From assembly GCA_041389725.1 (NCBI GenBank), contig JAWKRG010000004.1:930001-994000 (forward strand): a stretch of 64,000 nt of DNA. Reading direction: 5' to 3'. The notes under the pieces were generated by a model. The model ran no database searches and was not told the origin of the DNA. It was given only the letters and a program-made list of their open reading frames with translations. Positions 7,288-15,626 of this stretch are shown piece by piece. Numbering within the stretch: position 1 is the first letter of the stretch; every line of letters starts with the position of its first letter. This DNA is from Polyangiaceae bacterium. GTDB lineage: Bacteria; Myxococcota_A; Polyangia; Polyangiales; Polyangiaceae. Position numbers and translations under genes: made by a program.

Positions 7288-9047
7288 TCCGCGCTGACTC
7301 GCTTGGGTTGCAGCAGCACCTGACCCGAGCGAGCCAGGCGATCGAAGAACGTGACGTACCGGCTTTCGATGCGGAGAGGAGTCGGAGGCGGCGTGTGTTC
7401 GCTGCGCCAAGCCTCCACGTGCTCGGTGGTCAGCGTGGCTTCAGGGCCGGGTCGATTCAGTTCTTCGCCTGCCAGATCCAGCGCGCCGCGGAGCCCGCCC
7501 CCGCGCTTGAAAACGGCGTGACGCGCTCCGGGATTGGCGACGGTCAGTGCCGCCTCCGCGAAAGCAAAGGCAGCGCGACCCAAGCGGCGCAAACGAGAGA
7601 GCTGCGCCTTGGGTCGCAGTGGACGAAGTGCCAACTGTGCGCCGACGCGAGCGTAGCGCGTAAGTTCTTCCAAGGACTCGATGCGTCGCAACATGCTCCA
7701 AGCGTAGCGCGGGCGCGCGTAGAAACGGAAGTAGGCACGGCGCGCCTCCGCCTCGAGTTCAGCGCGCCCCAGTCGGGTCCAAGGCGTCGGCAGCAGGTGC
7801 TCCTTCACCGTTCCTCGCACGTACTCGCGCCAGTAATCGATACCGAGCGCGTCGACGACGTAGCGGCGTTCCAGCTCCGTGTGCGGCTTGATGATGGCGA
7901 TCTGGTACTGCGCGTAGGACAGGGGAAGGGATAGCGAGAAGTCCACGGTCTTGCGGATGGTCTGCCGAGTGTCGCCAGGGGCACCCAAGATGAAGAAGCC
8001 AAGCGCCATGATGCCCGCTTCACGAGTGCACTCCAGGGTCTTGCGCAACTCACTGCTGGTGGATTGCCCCTTCATCATGCCCTTGAGCACGTCGTCGTCT
8101 CCCGCTTCGATGCCGAAGAAGATGCGACGACATCCACCCTCTGCCAGTTCGCGAATGAAGGCTTCGTCGGGTCCGTTCTTGCTGCTGTGGTGGGACAGGG
8201 AGTCGACTCGAGAGCGACATGACCAAATCACGTCGAGCTTTCGGCGTCGGATCTCGCGTGCGATCGTCAACGCACGCTCTCGGTCATGCAGCATCAACGG
8301 GTCGAACCAGTCGATCTCACGGATTCCGAGAGCCACGCACTCCTCCATCTCTTGCAGAACCTGCTCCGGAGTGCGGGCGTCGAAGCCGCTCTGGCGCATG
8401 CAGCAGAAGGTACAGGGGTACGGGCAGCCCACTTCACTCATGCCAATGGTGAAGTGGCGGCGCTGCGAGACGTGCGAATAGTACAGGCTGTTGTCGAAGA
8501 TACTCCGATCCGGTGTTGGGAAATCGCTGAAGCGCACCCGCGTCCCAGGGAACGTGATGTGTGTGCGCCCACCGGAGCGGTAGGCCAGGTCTGGGACTCG
8601 TTCGTAGCCGCGCTGGTGCTCGAAGGCTCGCAGGAACTCTGGCAGGAACAGGTGGGCTTCGCCGCCGCACAGAAAATCGAAACAATCGTGAGAGAGAAGC
8701 TCCTCGACGTATACCTTTGCCTCGTAGCCACCCACCAACGAAGGGATCCCCGTGCGAGCGCGCAGCGCTTTGGCCCACGGGATCATGTCTTGAATCGTCT
8801 GGGCCGCGTGTGCCGAGTACGCGATCAGGTCGGGGCTCCACGCTTCCACTTCTCGAGCGATGGTGTCCAGGCTCTTCTTGGTCGCAGGCGCATCCCAGAG
8901 CTTGACCTCCCAGCCGGCAGCGTGCGCGCCGCGGGCGACCCAGCCGAACCCGATGTGGGGGAACAACCCGAACTCGTCGTCCACAGTCGCCAGGTTCTCG
9001 TTGAAGGCCTTGGCGAAGAACGGAGGATAGACGAGCGCGAGCTTCAA
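7284..9047 (-). CDS. B12-domain-type radical SAM protein
   Basis: 587 residues from a TTG start preceded by GGAGGG five bases upstream; longer open frame lies before it. The N-terminal ~150 residues look like a B12-binding-like Rossmann domain (LALVYPPFF start, LVGGYEA). The radical SAM motif CPYPCTFC is near residue 205, followed by a TIM-barrel core and a C-terminal helical region of about 180 residues. No clear DxHxxG cobalamin ligand motif is visible, so cobalamin binding is uncertain. It is the first gene of the four-gene operon and is coupled to the epimerase by ATGA. Such enzymes methylate, cyclise or rearrange lipids and secondary metabolites. Confidence 0.85.
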   Translation of the reverse strand: MKLALVYPPFFAKAFNENLATVDDEFGLFPHIGFGWVARGAHAAGWEVKLWDAPATKKSLDTIAREVEAWSPDLIAYSAHAAQTIQDMIPWAKALRARTGIPSLVGGYEAKVYVEELLSHDCFDFLCGGEAHLFLPEFLRAFEHQRGYERVPDLAYRSGGRTHITFPGTRVRFSDFPTPDRSIFDNSLYYSHVSQRRHFTIGMSEVGCPYPCTFCCMRQSGFDARTPEQVLQEMEECVALGIREIDWFDPLMLHDRERALTIAREIRRRKLDVIWSCRSRVDSLSHHSSKNGPDEAFIRELAEGGCRRIFFGIEAGDDDVLKGMMKGQSTSSELRKTLECTREAGIMALGFFILGAPGDTRQTIRKTVDFSLSLPLSYAQYQIAIIKPHTELERRYVVDALGIDYWREYVRGTVKEHLLPTPWTRLGRAELEAEARRAYFRFYARPRYAWSMLRRIESLEELTRYARVGAQLALRPLRPKAQLSRLRRLGRAAFAFAEAALTVANPGARHAVFKRGGGLRGALDLAGEELNRPGPEATLTTEHVEAWRSEHTPPPTPLRIESRYVTFFDRLARSGQVLLQPKRVSAE

Positions 9048-9143
9048 CGGGTCCCTCCGCCGGAGTATAGTGCGTCTCCCGGCCGATGACAGGCTTGCGC
9101 CTGCCTGAATTCGCCCGGAACTCTCACTGAAGCGTCCTGGCCG

Positions 9144-9773
9144 ATGCTCCGCCGCATCCATCCTGTCATCGTCCTCGACGCGGTGGTCACCCTGGCCGTC
9201 TTGATTGCGGCGCAGGTAGCCCCCGAGTCCTTTCTCCAGTTGCGCGCGCAACGAGAGGGTCCCCTGGAGCACGTGTCCCATGTCGTGCTCCTGGCCGCGC
9301 TGGGTGCGTGGGGCCTGGCGGCTCGCTCCTTGCGCCGACCGAGCCGGGGGATCGCCCTGGCAATTGCCGCGTACCTGCTGCTTCTCTTGCTCGAAGAGAT
9401 CGACTGGGGGCTCGTCTACGGGATCGACATCGGCTTCGAGCACCTGTTCGGGGTTCCGTCGTTTCACCAGACGACCTGGAAGAACGAGCACGTGTGGCAG
9501 GACAAGCTGTACTGGTTTGGAGCCCCCGTCGCCGCCTGGTTTTCCGCAGCCTGGCTATGGGAAGGACTACGCCGCTATGCCCCCGCTGCTCCGACGCGCG
9601 CCGACTCCGCGGCGTTTCTCTCCATCTTGCTGACCTTCCTCGTCGTCGACCAGCTTCACCCGCACGTGATCGGCATCTATCAGACGGTAATGTACGCGCT
9701 GTTCGCGTGGATCGGGTGGCGCGCGTCAGCAACCACGGCGGGCACTCGTCATGATGGCGGTCATCCCCGCTGA
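9144..9773 (+). CDS. Hypothetical multi-pass membrane protein
   Basis: 209 residues. Hydrophobic segments are visible at about 8-27, 45-63, 72-90, 130-150 and 155-195, with acidic and aromatic loops (LEEIDWG, HQTTWKNEHVW). I recognise no family. It is divergent from the radical SAM operon, with only 96 bp between the two starts, so the pair may share a control region. Inner-membrane location is predicted. Confidence 0.7.
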   Translation: MLRRIHPVIVLDAVVTLAVLIAAQVAPESFLQLRAQREGPLEHVSHVVLLAALGAWGLAARSLRRPSRGIALAIAAYLLLLLLEEIDWGLVYGIDIGFEHLFGVPSFHQTTWKNEHVWQDKLYWFGAPVAAWFSAAWLWEGLRRYAPAAPTRADSAAFLSILLTFLVVDQLHPHVIGIYQTVMYALFAWIGWRASATTAGTRHDGGHPR

Positions 9774-9878
9774 TTGAGCAAAGTCTGCACAATGCGTGCA
9801 GGGCCCTGGTGAACGCACCTGCGCCAAACGACCGTTCGTGGCGTTGACGAACGCCCCAGCAGCTGGTCTGATCCCGGA

Positions 9879-12617
9879 ATGCCGCGCACTCTGCGGATGC
9901 TGCAGCGAGTCTGCCTTGCCTTGCTACTCGTGTGTTGGGCGACGCCAGCCCCAGGGGCGGACACGCCGAGGGCCACTGCCACGCAGTCCGGCAAACTTCC
10001 AAACGGCGTCCGATTCAGCGTGGCGGAAGACCGAGACGCGCCAATGGTCGCCATCGCGGTGTCCTTCGCCGTGGGCAGTGGCGACGATCCTGCCGCCGCT
10101 CCCGGACTGGCCCAGTTGGTCGGCGGAGTGCTGGAGCACGCTGACACGCGGCATCTTCGCGACCGAGATCGGGCGCAGCTGATTCGTGCCCTAGGCGGCT
10201 ACCCCTGGGAGCCGACTGTGAGTGTGGGCCCGGACTACACGACGTACTCCGTGCTGGTTCCTGCCTCCGCCTTCAAGCTTGCCTTGTGGTTGGCCGCAGA
10301 TCGCGCTGCCTTCTTCGCCGACGGAGTGAGTCCGGCGTCGGTGACCGAAGCGTTGCAGGGCTTGCGTGCGCCGTCGGCCGCGAGCGGGGAAGAATGGCTG
10401 TCCGATCTGATCGCGATCGCTCGCGCAGCTCAATACGGCAGGAAGCATCCCTACGCACACGTCGTCGACCCGAGTTTGCTGCAGAAGTTGGACGCGCGAG
10501 TCGTGCGCAACTGGGTTCGAGAGCAATATGTGGCGAGCCGTCTGGTCGTGAACCTCGCGGGCCAGGTAGATGCCAAGGACGCGACAGCTCTGATCAAGCA
10601 GTATTTCGGCGACATCGCCACAGGGAGTGCCGGCAAGCGCCGGTATCCCACCGAAAAGGTTCCGGCACCCACGAGTTCCGTGGCGGGCGCTGGCAGTGCG
10701 TTGGTGCTCTTGTGGCACACGCCGCGCTACATGGCGGCTGGCGACGTGGAGCTGGACGTGGCGGCACGAATGCTGCGGGAGCGCTTGGGCCGCCGCTTGA
10801 CGGGGGAAGCGGCTTTGGCGAAGTCCGTTTGGGTTCAGCAGGCGTCACGAGTTGGCGGCAGTGACTTCCACATCGCGATCGTCTCGGAAACATCTCAGCA
10901 CGCTGCGGCGCGAAAGGTGATCGACGAGGAGCTTGCCGTGTTGCAGGCCGGCAAGGCTGACCCAGCGGTGGCGAGAGGAATCGCCCTGATGCAGCTGGAG
11001 ACCGCGCAGCAGCACGACGAACTGATAGAGCGCGCTCGCTGGGCGTCGAGCTGCTGGATGCACGTGGGGCGGCCCTCGTGCTACCAAGACTACGCCGGCT
11101 CGTTCCGTCGCGTGACGGAAGTGTCGGTCGCGCGTGTCGTTCGGCGCTACTTGTCGACCGCGCCCTTCGTCGTGCGCGCTGAGCCGGGCGGCACTGGGAC
11201 CCTCGCCCATACCGACAAGGCGTCGGCGCTCGCGCCAGTCCAAACCGCGCCCCAAAAGGATGCCGCCTTTCGCTATCAGCCGCCCGGGATCGACCGTGCA
11301 GCGAGCTTCGAGCCCGCCTTTCCGGTGGAATTCCAGCTGAGCAACGGGGCTCGCGCGCTGGTGTTTCCGAATCCAACCGTGGGAGTGGTGCGCCTGACCG
11401 TGGGAGTGAATTGGCGCGGGGCACCGCCGGTTTGGTACGCGCCGACGCTGTTCTCGGACCTCGTCGCGTCTGCGCGACTGAAGGACGGCACGAAGCTTTC
11501 GGAGCGCTTGAATGCCATTCCGGTACACTGGGAACGCTGGGCATCCAGCGATGACACTGAGTACGCCGTTCGAGCGTTGCCCGACAAGCTCGAGCCAGCA
11601 CTGCAGGCGATCGTGGAGGGGTTCACCAGCGGCGAGTTGTCGAAGGATGTGCTGGAGCACTCGCGAGACGGCCTCTTGAAGTCCATGGATTCGCTGGCTC
11701 CACGCAACGAGCTGTATCAGTGGATTGGTGCGACGCTGGTTCCGAGGACCACGCGCTACTGGTCCGATCCGGTGACGACTCGAGCGCGCCTGCGCGCCAT
11801 TCAGCTCCCGCAGTTGGAGCAGCACCGAAAGCAGCAGGTGGTGGGCGGGCAGCTCTTCTTCTTGGTGTCCGGACCGGTGGAACCCGGGGCGACGAGGGAG
11901 ACGCTGGAGAGATCGGTGAAGGGGCTACCGGCGCGTCCCGCACCACCGCCCAAACCCATCCCGCTCTCCAAGGGGGTGTTCCTCGTCGACGACGGTACGA
12001 AGGATGCCGTGGAGCTTGCTCTCGTGGTTCCGCTGGGGACGAGCGCGAAGGCGGACTACGCGGCGAATCTCGCACTGCGACTGTTCTTCGGTCTCTCGGC
12101 CACGTTCACACCGAACCTGACGCGGCCGCTCGCGGCTCGGAGTCTGAGCGACGCTTCGATTCGAGCGAACGTATTCCCGATGGACGACCAGACGGATGCC
12201 GAGTTTCGCCTGTACGTGAGTCTGAAGCCCGACCAGCTCACTCCCTTCGTCGAGGCTTTGCTGGAGCACATGACCACACTGCGAGAGGCACCAGTCCACG
12301 CTGCTTCCGCTGCTGCCGCACGTCGTGAGCTAGTCGACTGGCTACTGGAACGCTACTCCAACGCCCGGAACCAACACGCCAGCCTCGTGAACATCATCGG
12401 GCAACGTCTCGGGACGGATGCGGACCTGAGCTTGCTACGCCGCATTCGCCATCTTTCGCCAGCGGATTTGCAGGACGTTGCCAAGCGCTACTATCGGCCC
12501 GAGGCGCTACGCATCGTAGCGGTTGGACCCGTGAAGGACGCCAAGCCGGCGCTGGAAAAGCTGGGCCTCGGTCCCGTTCGCGTGCTGACTTCACCGCTAG
12601 GAGGCACCAAGAAATGA
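9879..12617 (+). CDS. M16-family peptidase homologue lacking the zinc motif
   Basis: 912 residues, about the length of a two-module M16 (insulinase/pitrilysin) protein. A signal peptide (LALLLVCWATPAPGA) indicates export. The fold is recognisable: LPNGVRFSVAEDRDAPMVAIAV at the start, a second module beginning near residue 480 (QLSNGARALVFPN), and FVVRAEP/LRIVAVGP ends. The HxxEH zinc motif expected after GLA is replaced by QLVGG, and no HxxEH appears in the second module either, so it should not be a metalloprotease. It may be a binding or structural partner. The start ATG has no strong ribosome-binding site; an ATG 18 nt downstream is an alternative. Confidence 0.82.
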   Translation: MPRTLRMLQRVCLALLLVCWATPAPGADTPRATATQSGKLPNGVRFSVAEDRDAPMVAIAVSFAVGSGDDPAAAPGLAQLVGGVLEHADTRHLRDRDRAQLIRALGGYPWEPTVSVGPDYTTYSVLVPASAFKLALWLAADRAAFFADGVSPASVTEALQGLRAPSAASGEEWLSDLIAIARAAQYGRKHPYAHVVDPSLLQKLDARVVRNWVREQYVASRLVVNLAGQVDAKDATALIKQYFGDIATGSAGKRRYPTEKVPAPTSSVAGAGSALVLLWHTPRYMAAGDVELDVAARMLRERLGRRLTGEAALAKSVWVQQASRVGGSDFHIAIVSETSQHAAARKVIDEELAVLQAGKADPAVARGIALMQLETAQQHDELIERARWASSCWMHVGRPSCYQDYAGSFRRVTEVSVARVVRRYLSTAPFVVRAEPGGTGTLAHTDKASALAPVQTAPQKDAAFRYQPPGIDRAASFEPAFPVEFQLSNGARALVFPNPTVGVVRLTVGVNWRGAPPVWYAPTLFSDLVASARLKDGTKLSERLNAIPVHWERWASSDDTEYAVRALPDKLEPALQAIVEGFTSGELSKDVLEHSRDGLLKSMDSLAPRNELYQWIGATLVPRTTRYWSDPVTTRARLRAIQLPQLEQHRKQQVVGGQLFFLVSGPVEPGATRETLERSVKGLPARPAPPPKPIPLSKGVFLVDDGTKDAVELALVVPLGTSAKADYAANLALRLFFGLSATFTPNLTRPLAARSLSDASIRANVFPMDDQTDAEFRLYVSLKPDQLTPFVEALLEHMTTLREAPVHAASAAAARRELVDWLLERYSNARNQHASLVNIIGQRLGTDADLSLLRRIRHLSPADLQDVAKRYYRPEALRIVAVGPVKDAKPALEKLGLGPVRVLTSPLGGTKK

Positions 12618-13573
12618 TGCGTGCCACCGCGATCCCAGCGCTGCTGGTTCTAGGCTGCGCTGCCCGCGCGCCTGCGCCGCCACTCGCTGCGAAGGCAACG
12701 CCAAAAGCGGCAGCTTGGCACGAGGCCTCGGTGCCAGCGCTCGGCCTGGTGGCGCACTTCCCCGTCGAGCCACAAGAGGTCGTGACGTCCAACCACGAAG
12801 ACGGGATCTCCCGCGTCACTCGCGGAATGACCGCCGAAGTCGACGGTACCGAGTACGGGTGCTTCGTCGTCGACGTGGATACCCCAGACCGCGGATACGA
12901 CCGACAAGTCCTCGAGTCCTACGCCCAGACGTTGCTTCCCAAGCGAGAGATCGAGGAGTACGGCCAACACGGTGACTGGCTCGCGGTGCTCGCGGCAGGG
13001 CAGAACGCAAAGGGCAAAGCGATGATGTTTCGGGCCAGCGTGGCGGGGTCCGCCTACGCCGTGGGCATCGTCATCGCCAAAGGTGGACAGCTTCCCCAAG
13101 ATGCCCGGAGGTTCGTCGACGGATGCCGCTTCACCATGCCCTGGCGCATCACTGCGGATGTGGACCATCACTTTGCGCTTGCCGTACCGAGCTTCGCCCT
13201 ACGCGGCTCCCTGCGTTCCGACCTGAATCTGCACCACTACTTTCTCGGCGGGCCCGACACCGTCTACTATTTCTCCGGCGCGGCACCACGAGAAGGTGGC
13301 AAGGAGCGTTCCGAGGACGAGTTGCTCGATGCGGTGCTGAACGCGATGTCTGCTGATGGCAGTCGCGTGTTGCTGCAGTCGACCTTCACCCGCGAGGACG
13401 CTCGAGGTCGGGACGTCGTCTTGCGCTCCGAAGACGGGTTCATGCGCTGGCAGCTATTCATCACGCCGACCTACTTCTATGCAGCCGGCGTCGCAGCCAA
13501 GAGCCGCAAGGCCGTCGACGACGCCAATGCGCGACGTTTCTTCAAGTCCCTGCGTTGGAGTCAGGTCGACTGA
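12614..13573 (+). CDS. Hypothetical lipoprotein, translationally coupled to M16 homologue
   Basis: 319 residues. ATGA overlap with the stop of the M16 homologue indicates coupled translation. The N-terminus has a short lipoprotein signal with VLGC. The rest is a soluble protein made of two similar halves (each with GLVAHFP/ALAVPSFAL, then a DVDT/GGPDTVYY strand and a DARRFV..CRF / ANARRFFKSLRW end), so it looks like an internal duplication. No enzymatic motif is evident. It may act with the inactive M16 protein at the envelope. Confidence 0.75.
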   Translation: MMRATAIPALLVLGCAARAPAPPLAAKATPKAAAWHEASVPALGLVAHFPVEPQEVVTSNHEDGISRVTRGMTAEVDGTEYGCFVVDVDTPDRGYDRQVLESYAQTLLPKREIEEYGQHGDWLAVLAAGQNAKGKAMMFRASVAGSAYAVGIVIAKGGQLPQDARRFVDGCRFTMPWRITADVDHHFALAVPSFALRGSLRSDLNLHHYFLGGPDTVYYFSGAAPREGGKERSEDELLDAVLNAMSADGSRVLLQSTFTREDARGRDVVLRSEDGFMRWQLFITPTYFYAAGVAAKSRKAVDDANARRFFKSLRWSQVD

Positions 13574-13592
13574 GTCGTTGCGCGTCGTGGCG

Positions 13593-13759
13593 CACTAGTG
13601 TCGTGTCTCAGAATTCGTAATCCGAATTCTGAGCGGGCGCTTCGCGCCCGTGCGCTGCTTCGCAGCGCGGGCACCGGCGTCATCGGGGGCGTCCCGCCCC
13701 CGGAAACCGGCTCCGCCGGTTTCTGAGCCCCCCGGATTCGCTTCGCGAATCCACTAGTG
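13593..13759. repeat. Array of six short hairpins between CACTAGTG repeats
   Basis: Six perfect stem-loops follow each other: 13607-13633 (11-bp stem), 13634-13650, 13652-13668, 13684-13702, 13703-13723 (8-bp stem) and 13734-13752. Loops are 3-5 nt, several of them CTTCG or TTC. The block is bracketed by palindromic CACTAGTG at 13593-13600 and 13752-13759. It fills the gap between the convergent lipoprotein and BMC-T genes. It could act as a bidirectional terminator or be a repetitive extragenic element; no T-tract is seen. Confidence 0.75.
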
Positions 13760-13814
13760 CTGCGTCCACCTGGCGCTTTGATACTGGATTGCGACTTCCG
13801 GGACGCAGCACTAG
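13754..13814. repeat. Perfect 14-bp inverted repeat over the BMC-T stop codon
   Basis: CTAGTGCTGCGTCC at 13754-13767 is repeated as its exact complement GGACGCAGCACTAG at 13801-13814, with a 33-nt spacer. The right arm contains the stop codon of the BMC-T gene. It may be the end of the BMC transcript or the footprint of a small inserted element. Confidence 0.7.
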
Positions 13815-14458
13815 CGTTTCGTTTGTTCCAGCTCGTCGTTGAGGGACTTCAAGATGCTGAGGGCGGCCTCCTTGGCCGAGTCGATCTCCGACTCGGGGCC
13901 GCTCATCACCAGGCGGCCCGTGGCGCCGAAGGGGCGGATCTCGTTGAGCTTCACCCGGGCGGCCTTGAGCGCTTCGTTGGCGGCGATCGTCAGGTACGCT
14001 GCGGGAGCCACCTCCAAGATGAACACCGAATCGTTGGCCAGCACCATGTTGCCCTTGGAGGTGCCGGTGAAATAGATGGCGTGGTCCTGCTCGATGCCGC
14101 GGATGACCATGTTGGTCAGGATCTCCAGCCGCGAGCGATCCGAGGGTTTCAGACCCGTCTGGGACAGCACGGCTTCGCCAGCGGCCCGTACTTCGCCCTG
14201 GTCTTCGTGCTGGATCTGCATCAAGCCGTAGTTGCGCTCGGTGACCACGGAGCCCAGCCGCACCTTCGTGCTCTTCAACGCGAGATCGATCATGCGATGG
14301 ATCTCCATGGCGGGCGCCAGCTCCAACATGATGGCCGCGTCGTACTCCTTGGGATCGTAGACTCGGTTGTCCTTGGCGATGAACTGCGCCAGCTGTGGCT
14401 GCAGCTGATCGATGAAGATGTAGGTGCGAAGTTCGAAGCCGCTTCCTTTGCTCGACAT
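13811..14458 (-). CDS. BMC-T trimeric shell protein (stacked-trimer type)
   Basis: 215 residues containing two tandem BMC domains (about 35-110 and 125-205). Each has the shell-protein pattern LELAPAMEIHRMIDLALK / ILEVAPAAYLTIAANEALKAA followed by a VR/LNEIRPFG strand. The N-terminal LRTYIFIDQLQPQL segment resembles the stacked BMC-T proteins of the Haliangium ochraceum shell. Trimers of such proteins form pseudohexamers, often with a gated large pore for bulkier metabolites or cofactors. It is the last gene of the main BMC operon, 15 nt after a BMC-P gene. Assignment to the shell is firm; pore function is inferred from the family. Confidence 0.92.
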   Translation of the reverse strand: MSSKGSGFELRTYIFIDQLQPQLAQFIAKDNRVYDPKEYDAAIMLELAPAMEIHRMIDLALKSTKVRLGSVVTERNYGLMQIQHEDQGEVRAAGEAVLSQTGLKPSDRSRLEILTNMVIRGIEQDHAIYFTGTSKGNMVLANDSVFILEVAPAAYLTIAANEALKAARVKLNEIRPFGATGRLVMSGPESEIDSAKEAALSILKSLNDELEQTKR

Positions 14459-14473
14459 GCTCGTCTCTTTCTC

Positions 14474-14749
14474 CTAGTCAGTACTCACCGCGTCGACGAT
14501 GCCGACGATGACCGAGCGCACGGGACCGTACTCGTCCGTGCTCAGCAACTGCCGCGCGGAGTTGCCTTCGTCTTTCACCAACACCGTCTCTCCAATGCCC
14601 GCGCCCACCATGTCCACCGCGACGACGTATTGCTCCTTGTCGAAGCTGCCGTCGGGCCGCGTGTAGCGCACCAAGAGCTGCTTTCGCCCTCGGTAGAAGG
14701 GATGCTGCTGGCTGGCCACGATTGTGCCGACGACGCGTCCCAGGATCAT
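14474..14749 (-). CDS. BMC-P pentameric vertex protein (EutN/CcmL family)
   Basis: 91 residues, the usual size. The family signature is clear: GRVVGTIVAS at residues 4-13, a Val/Asp-rich strand with DMVGAGIGETVLV, SARQ, and the closing IVGIVDAV. Pentamers cap the icosahedral vertices of the shell. The start overlaps the preceding BMC-P stop by ATGA. It is one of three BMC-P genes in this operon, the number reported for the H. ochraceum shell. Confidence 0.95.
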   Translation of the reverse strand: MILGRVVGTIVASQQHPFYRGRKQLLVRYTRPDGSFDKEQYVVAVDMVGAGIGETVLVKDEGNSARQLLSTDEYGPVRSVIVGIVDAVSTD

Positions 14750-15021
14750 GACTCCTCGTACACGTGTTGGTCGACGATGCCGACGATGGCCTTGTCCACG
14801 GGAACGAAGCGTGGTGCATGCAGCAGCGCTGCCTCCCGGGACGACTCGTAGGTGACCAAACAGCCGGGGCCGGCTTGAGCTGAGGCGTCCGTGGCGACGA
14901 AGGGTTCGCCCTCCACCTCCAGCTTCGCCGTGAGCGGCCGCACGATGAGCAACTTGAGGCCGTTCATGCCGTCGCTCTTGGTGTTGGACACCAGGGTTCC
15001 GATCACGCGTCCCAGTTTCAT
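14746..15021 (-). CDS. BMC-P pentameric vertex protein, divergent
   Basis: 91 residues beginning MKLGRVIGTLV. The ATG at 15021 is chosen because it overlaps the upstream stop (ATGA) and has GGAG 8 nt upstream; an in-frame GTG three codons earlier overlaps that ribosome-binding site. Compared with the other two BMC-P proteins, the central turn (DASAQAGPGCLVTYESSREAAL) differs from the GAGxGExVL..GxSARQ consensus, but the final AIVGIVDQH is retained. It probably occupies vertices with a different interface. Confidence 0.92.
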   Translation of the reverse strand: MKLGRVIGTLVSNTKSDGMNGLKLLIVRPLTAKLEVEGEPFVATDASAQAGPGCLVTYESSREAALLHAPRFVPVDKAIVGIVDQHVYEES

Positions 15022-15626
15022 CCGCGCCACTCCGAGAAGAAGTGAGTCGAGCTGCCCAAGGTCCGCAGCACCATATCGTCAGCGCGCCGAATCACGGCGC
15101 AAGACCAACCCGCCGCGTTTCCCCGCTGCGCTGCCGCGTCCGCCAGCTCCACGGCAGCCTCCACGTCGTGGGTTTCGCCCCAGACGCTGGCGATGGCCTT
15201 GCCGTGCAGTCCGTCGCCGATGCGCAGCTCCACTAGGTCTACCAGCGCACCCTTCAGTGCGGCGTCCACCGCACGCAGCAGGGTAGGCGACGTCGAGTTC
15301 TGCAGCACTCCCAGGCTGTCGCCCGGCGCGGGCCAGCGTCGCGTTCCTTTGGCGATGGCCGGCGCGATGCGCTCTTCCGCCCAAGGCAACAGCACGGCGT
15401 CGCATAGGGCTGCCCCCGCGCTGGACGAGGCTCGTTCGAAGGAGCGCTCCACGGGCTCCACGTCGCCGCCGAAAAGAATCAAGAAGCGTCCGCTCTGCAC
15501 GGTGCCAGCGCTGACGATCCGCACTTCCGCTTCTTTGGCCAGGACGTCCAGTGCGACGAGTCCCGCGGGCACGTCGGCGATGTCGAGCATCGCCAACGCG
15601 GGACCGGGCATGGACTCCTTCGCCAT
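15018..15626 (-). CDS. BMC-T trimeric shell protein (single-layer type)
   Basis: 202 residues from ATG 15626, which overlaps the aldehyde dehydrogenase stop by one base (TGATG); the frame is open upstream inside that gene. Two BMC domains occupy about 8-95 and 105-195: ALAMLDIADVPAGLVALDVL and SLGVLQNSTSPTLLRAVDAAL. The sequence is divergent, but the fold markers (alternating helix and strand with KGALVDLVELRIGDGLHGKA) are recognisable. It differs from the stacked type at 13811 and from the satellite BMC-T at 41978, so the shell would have three distinct trimers. Confidence 0.85.
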   Translation of the reverse strand: MAKESMPGPALAMLDIADVPAGLVALDVLAKEAEVRIVSAGTVQSGRFLILFGGDVEPVERSFERASSSAGAALCDAVLLPWAEERIAPAIAKGTRRWPAPGDSLGVLQNSTSPTLLRAVDAALKGALVDLVELRIGDGLHGKAIASVWGETHDVEAAVELADAAAQRGNAAGWSCAVIRRADDMVLRTLGSSTHFFSEWRG

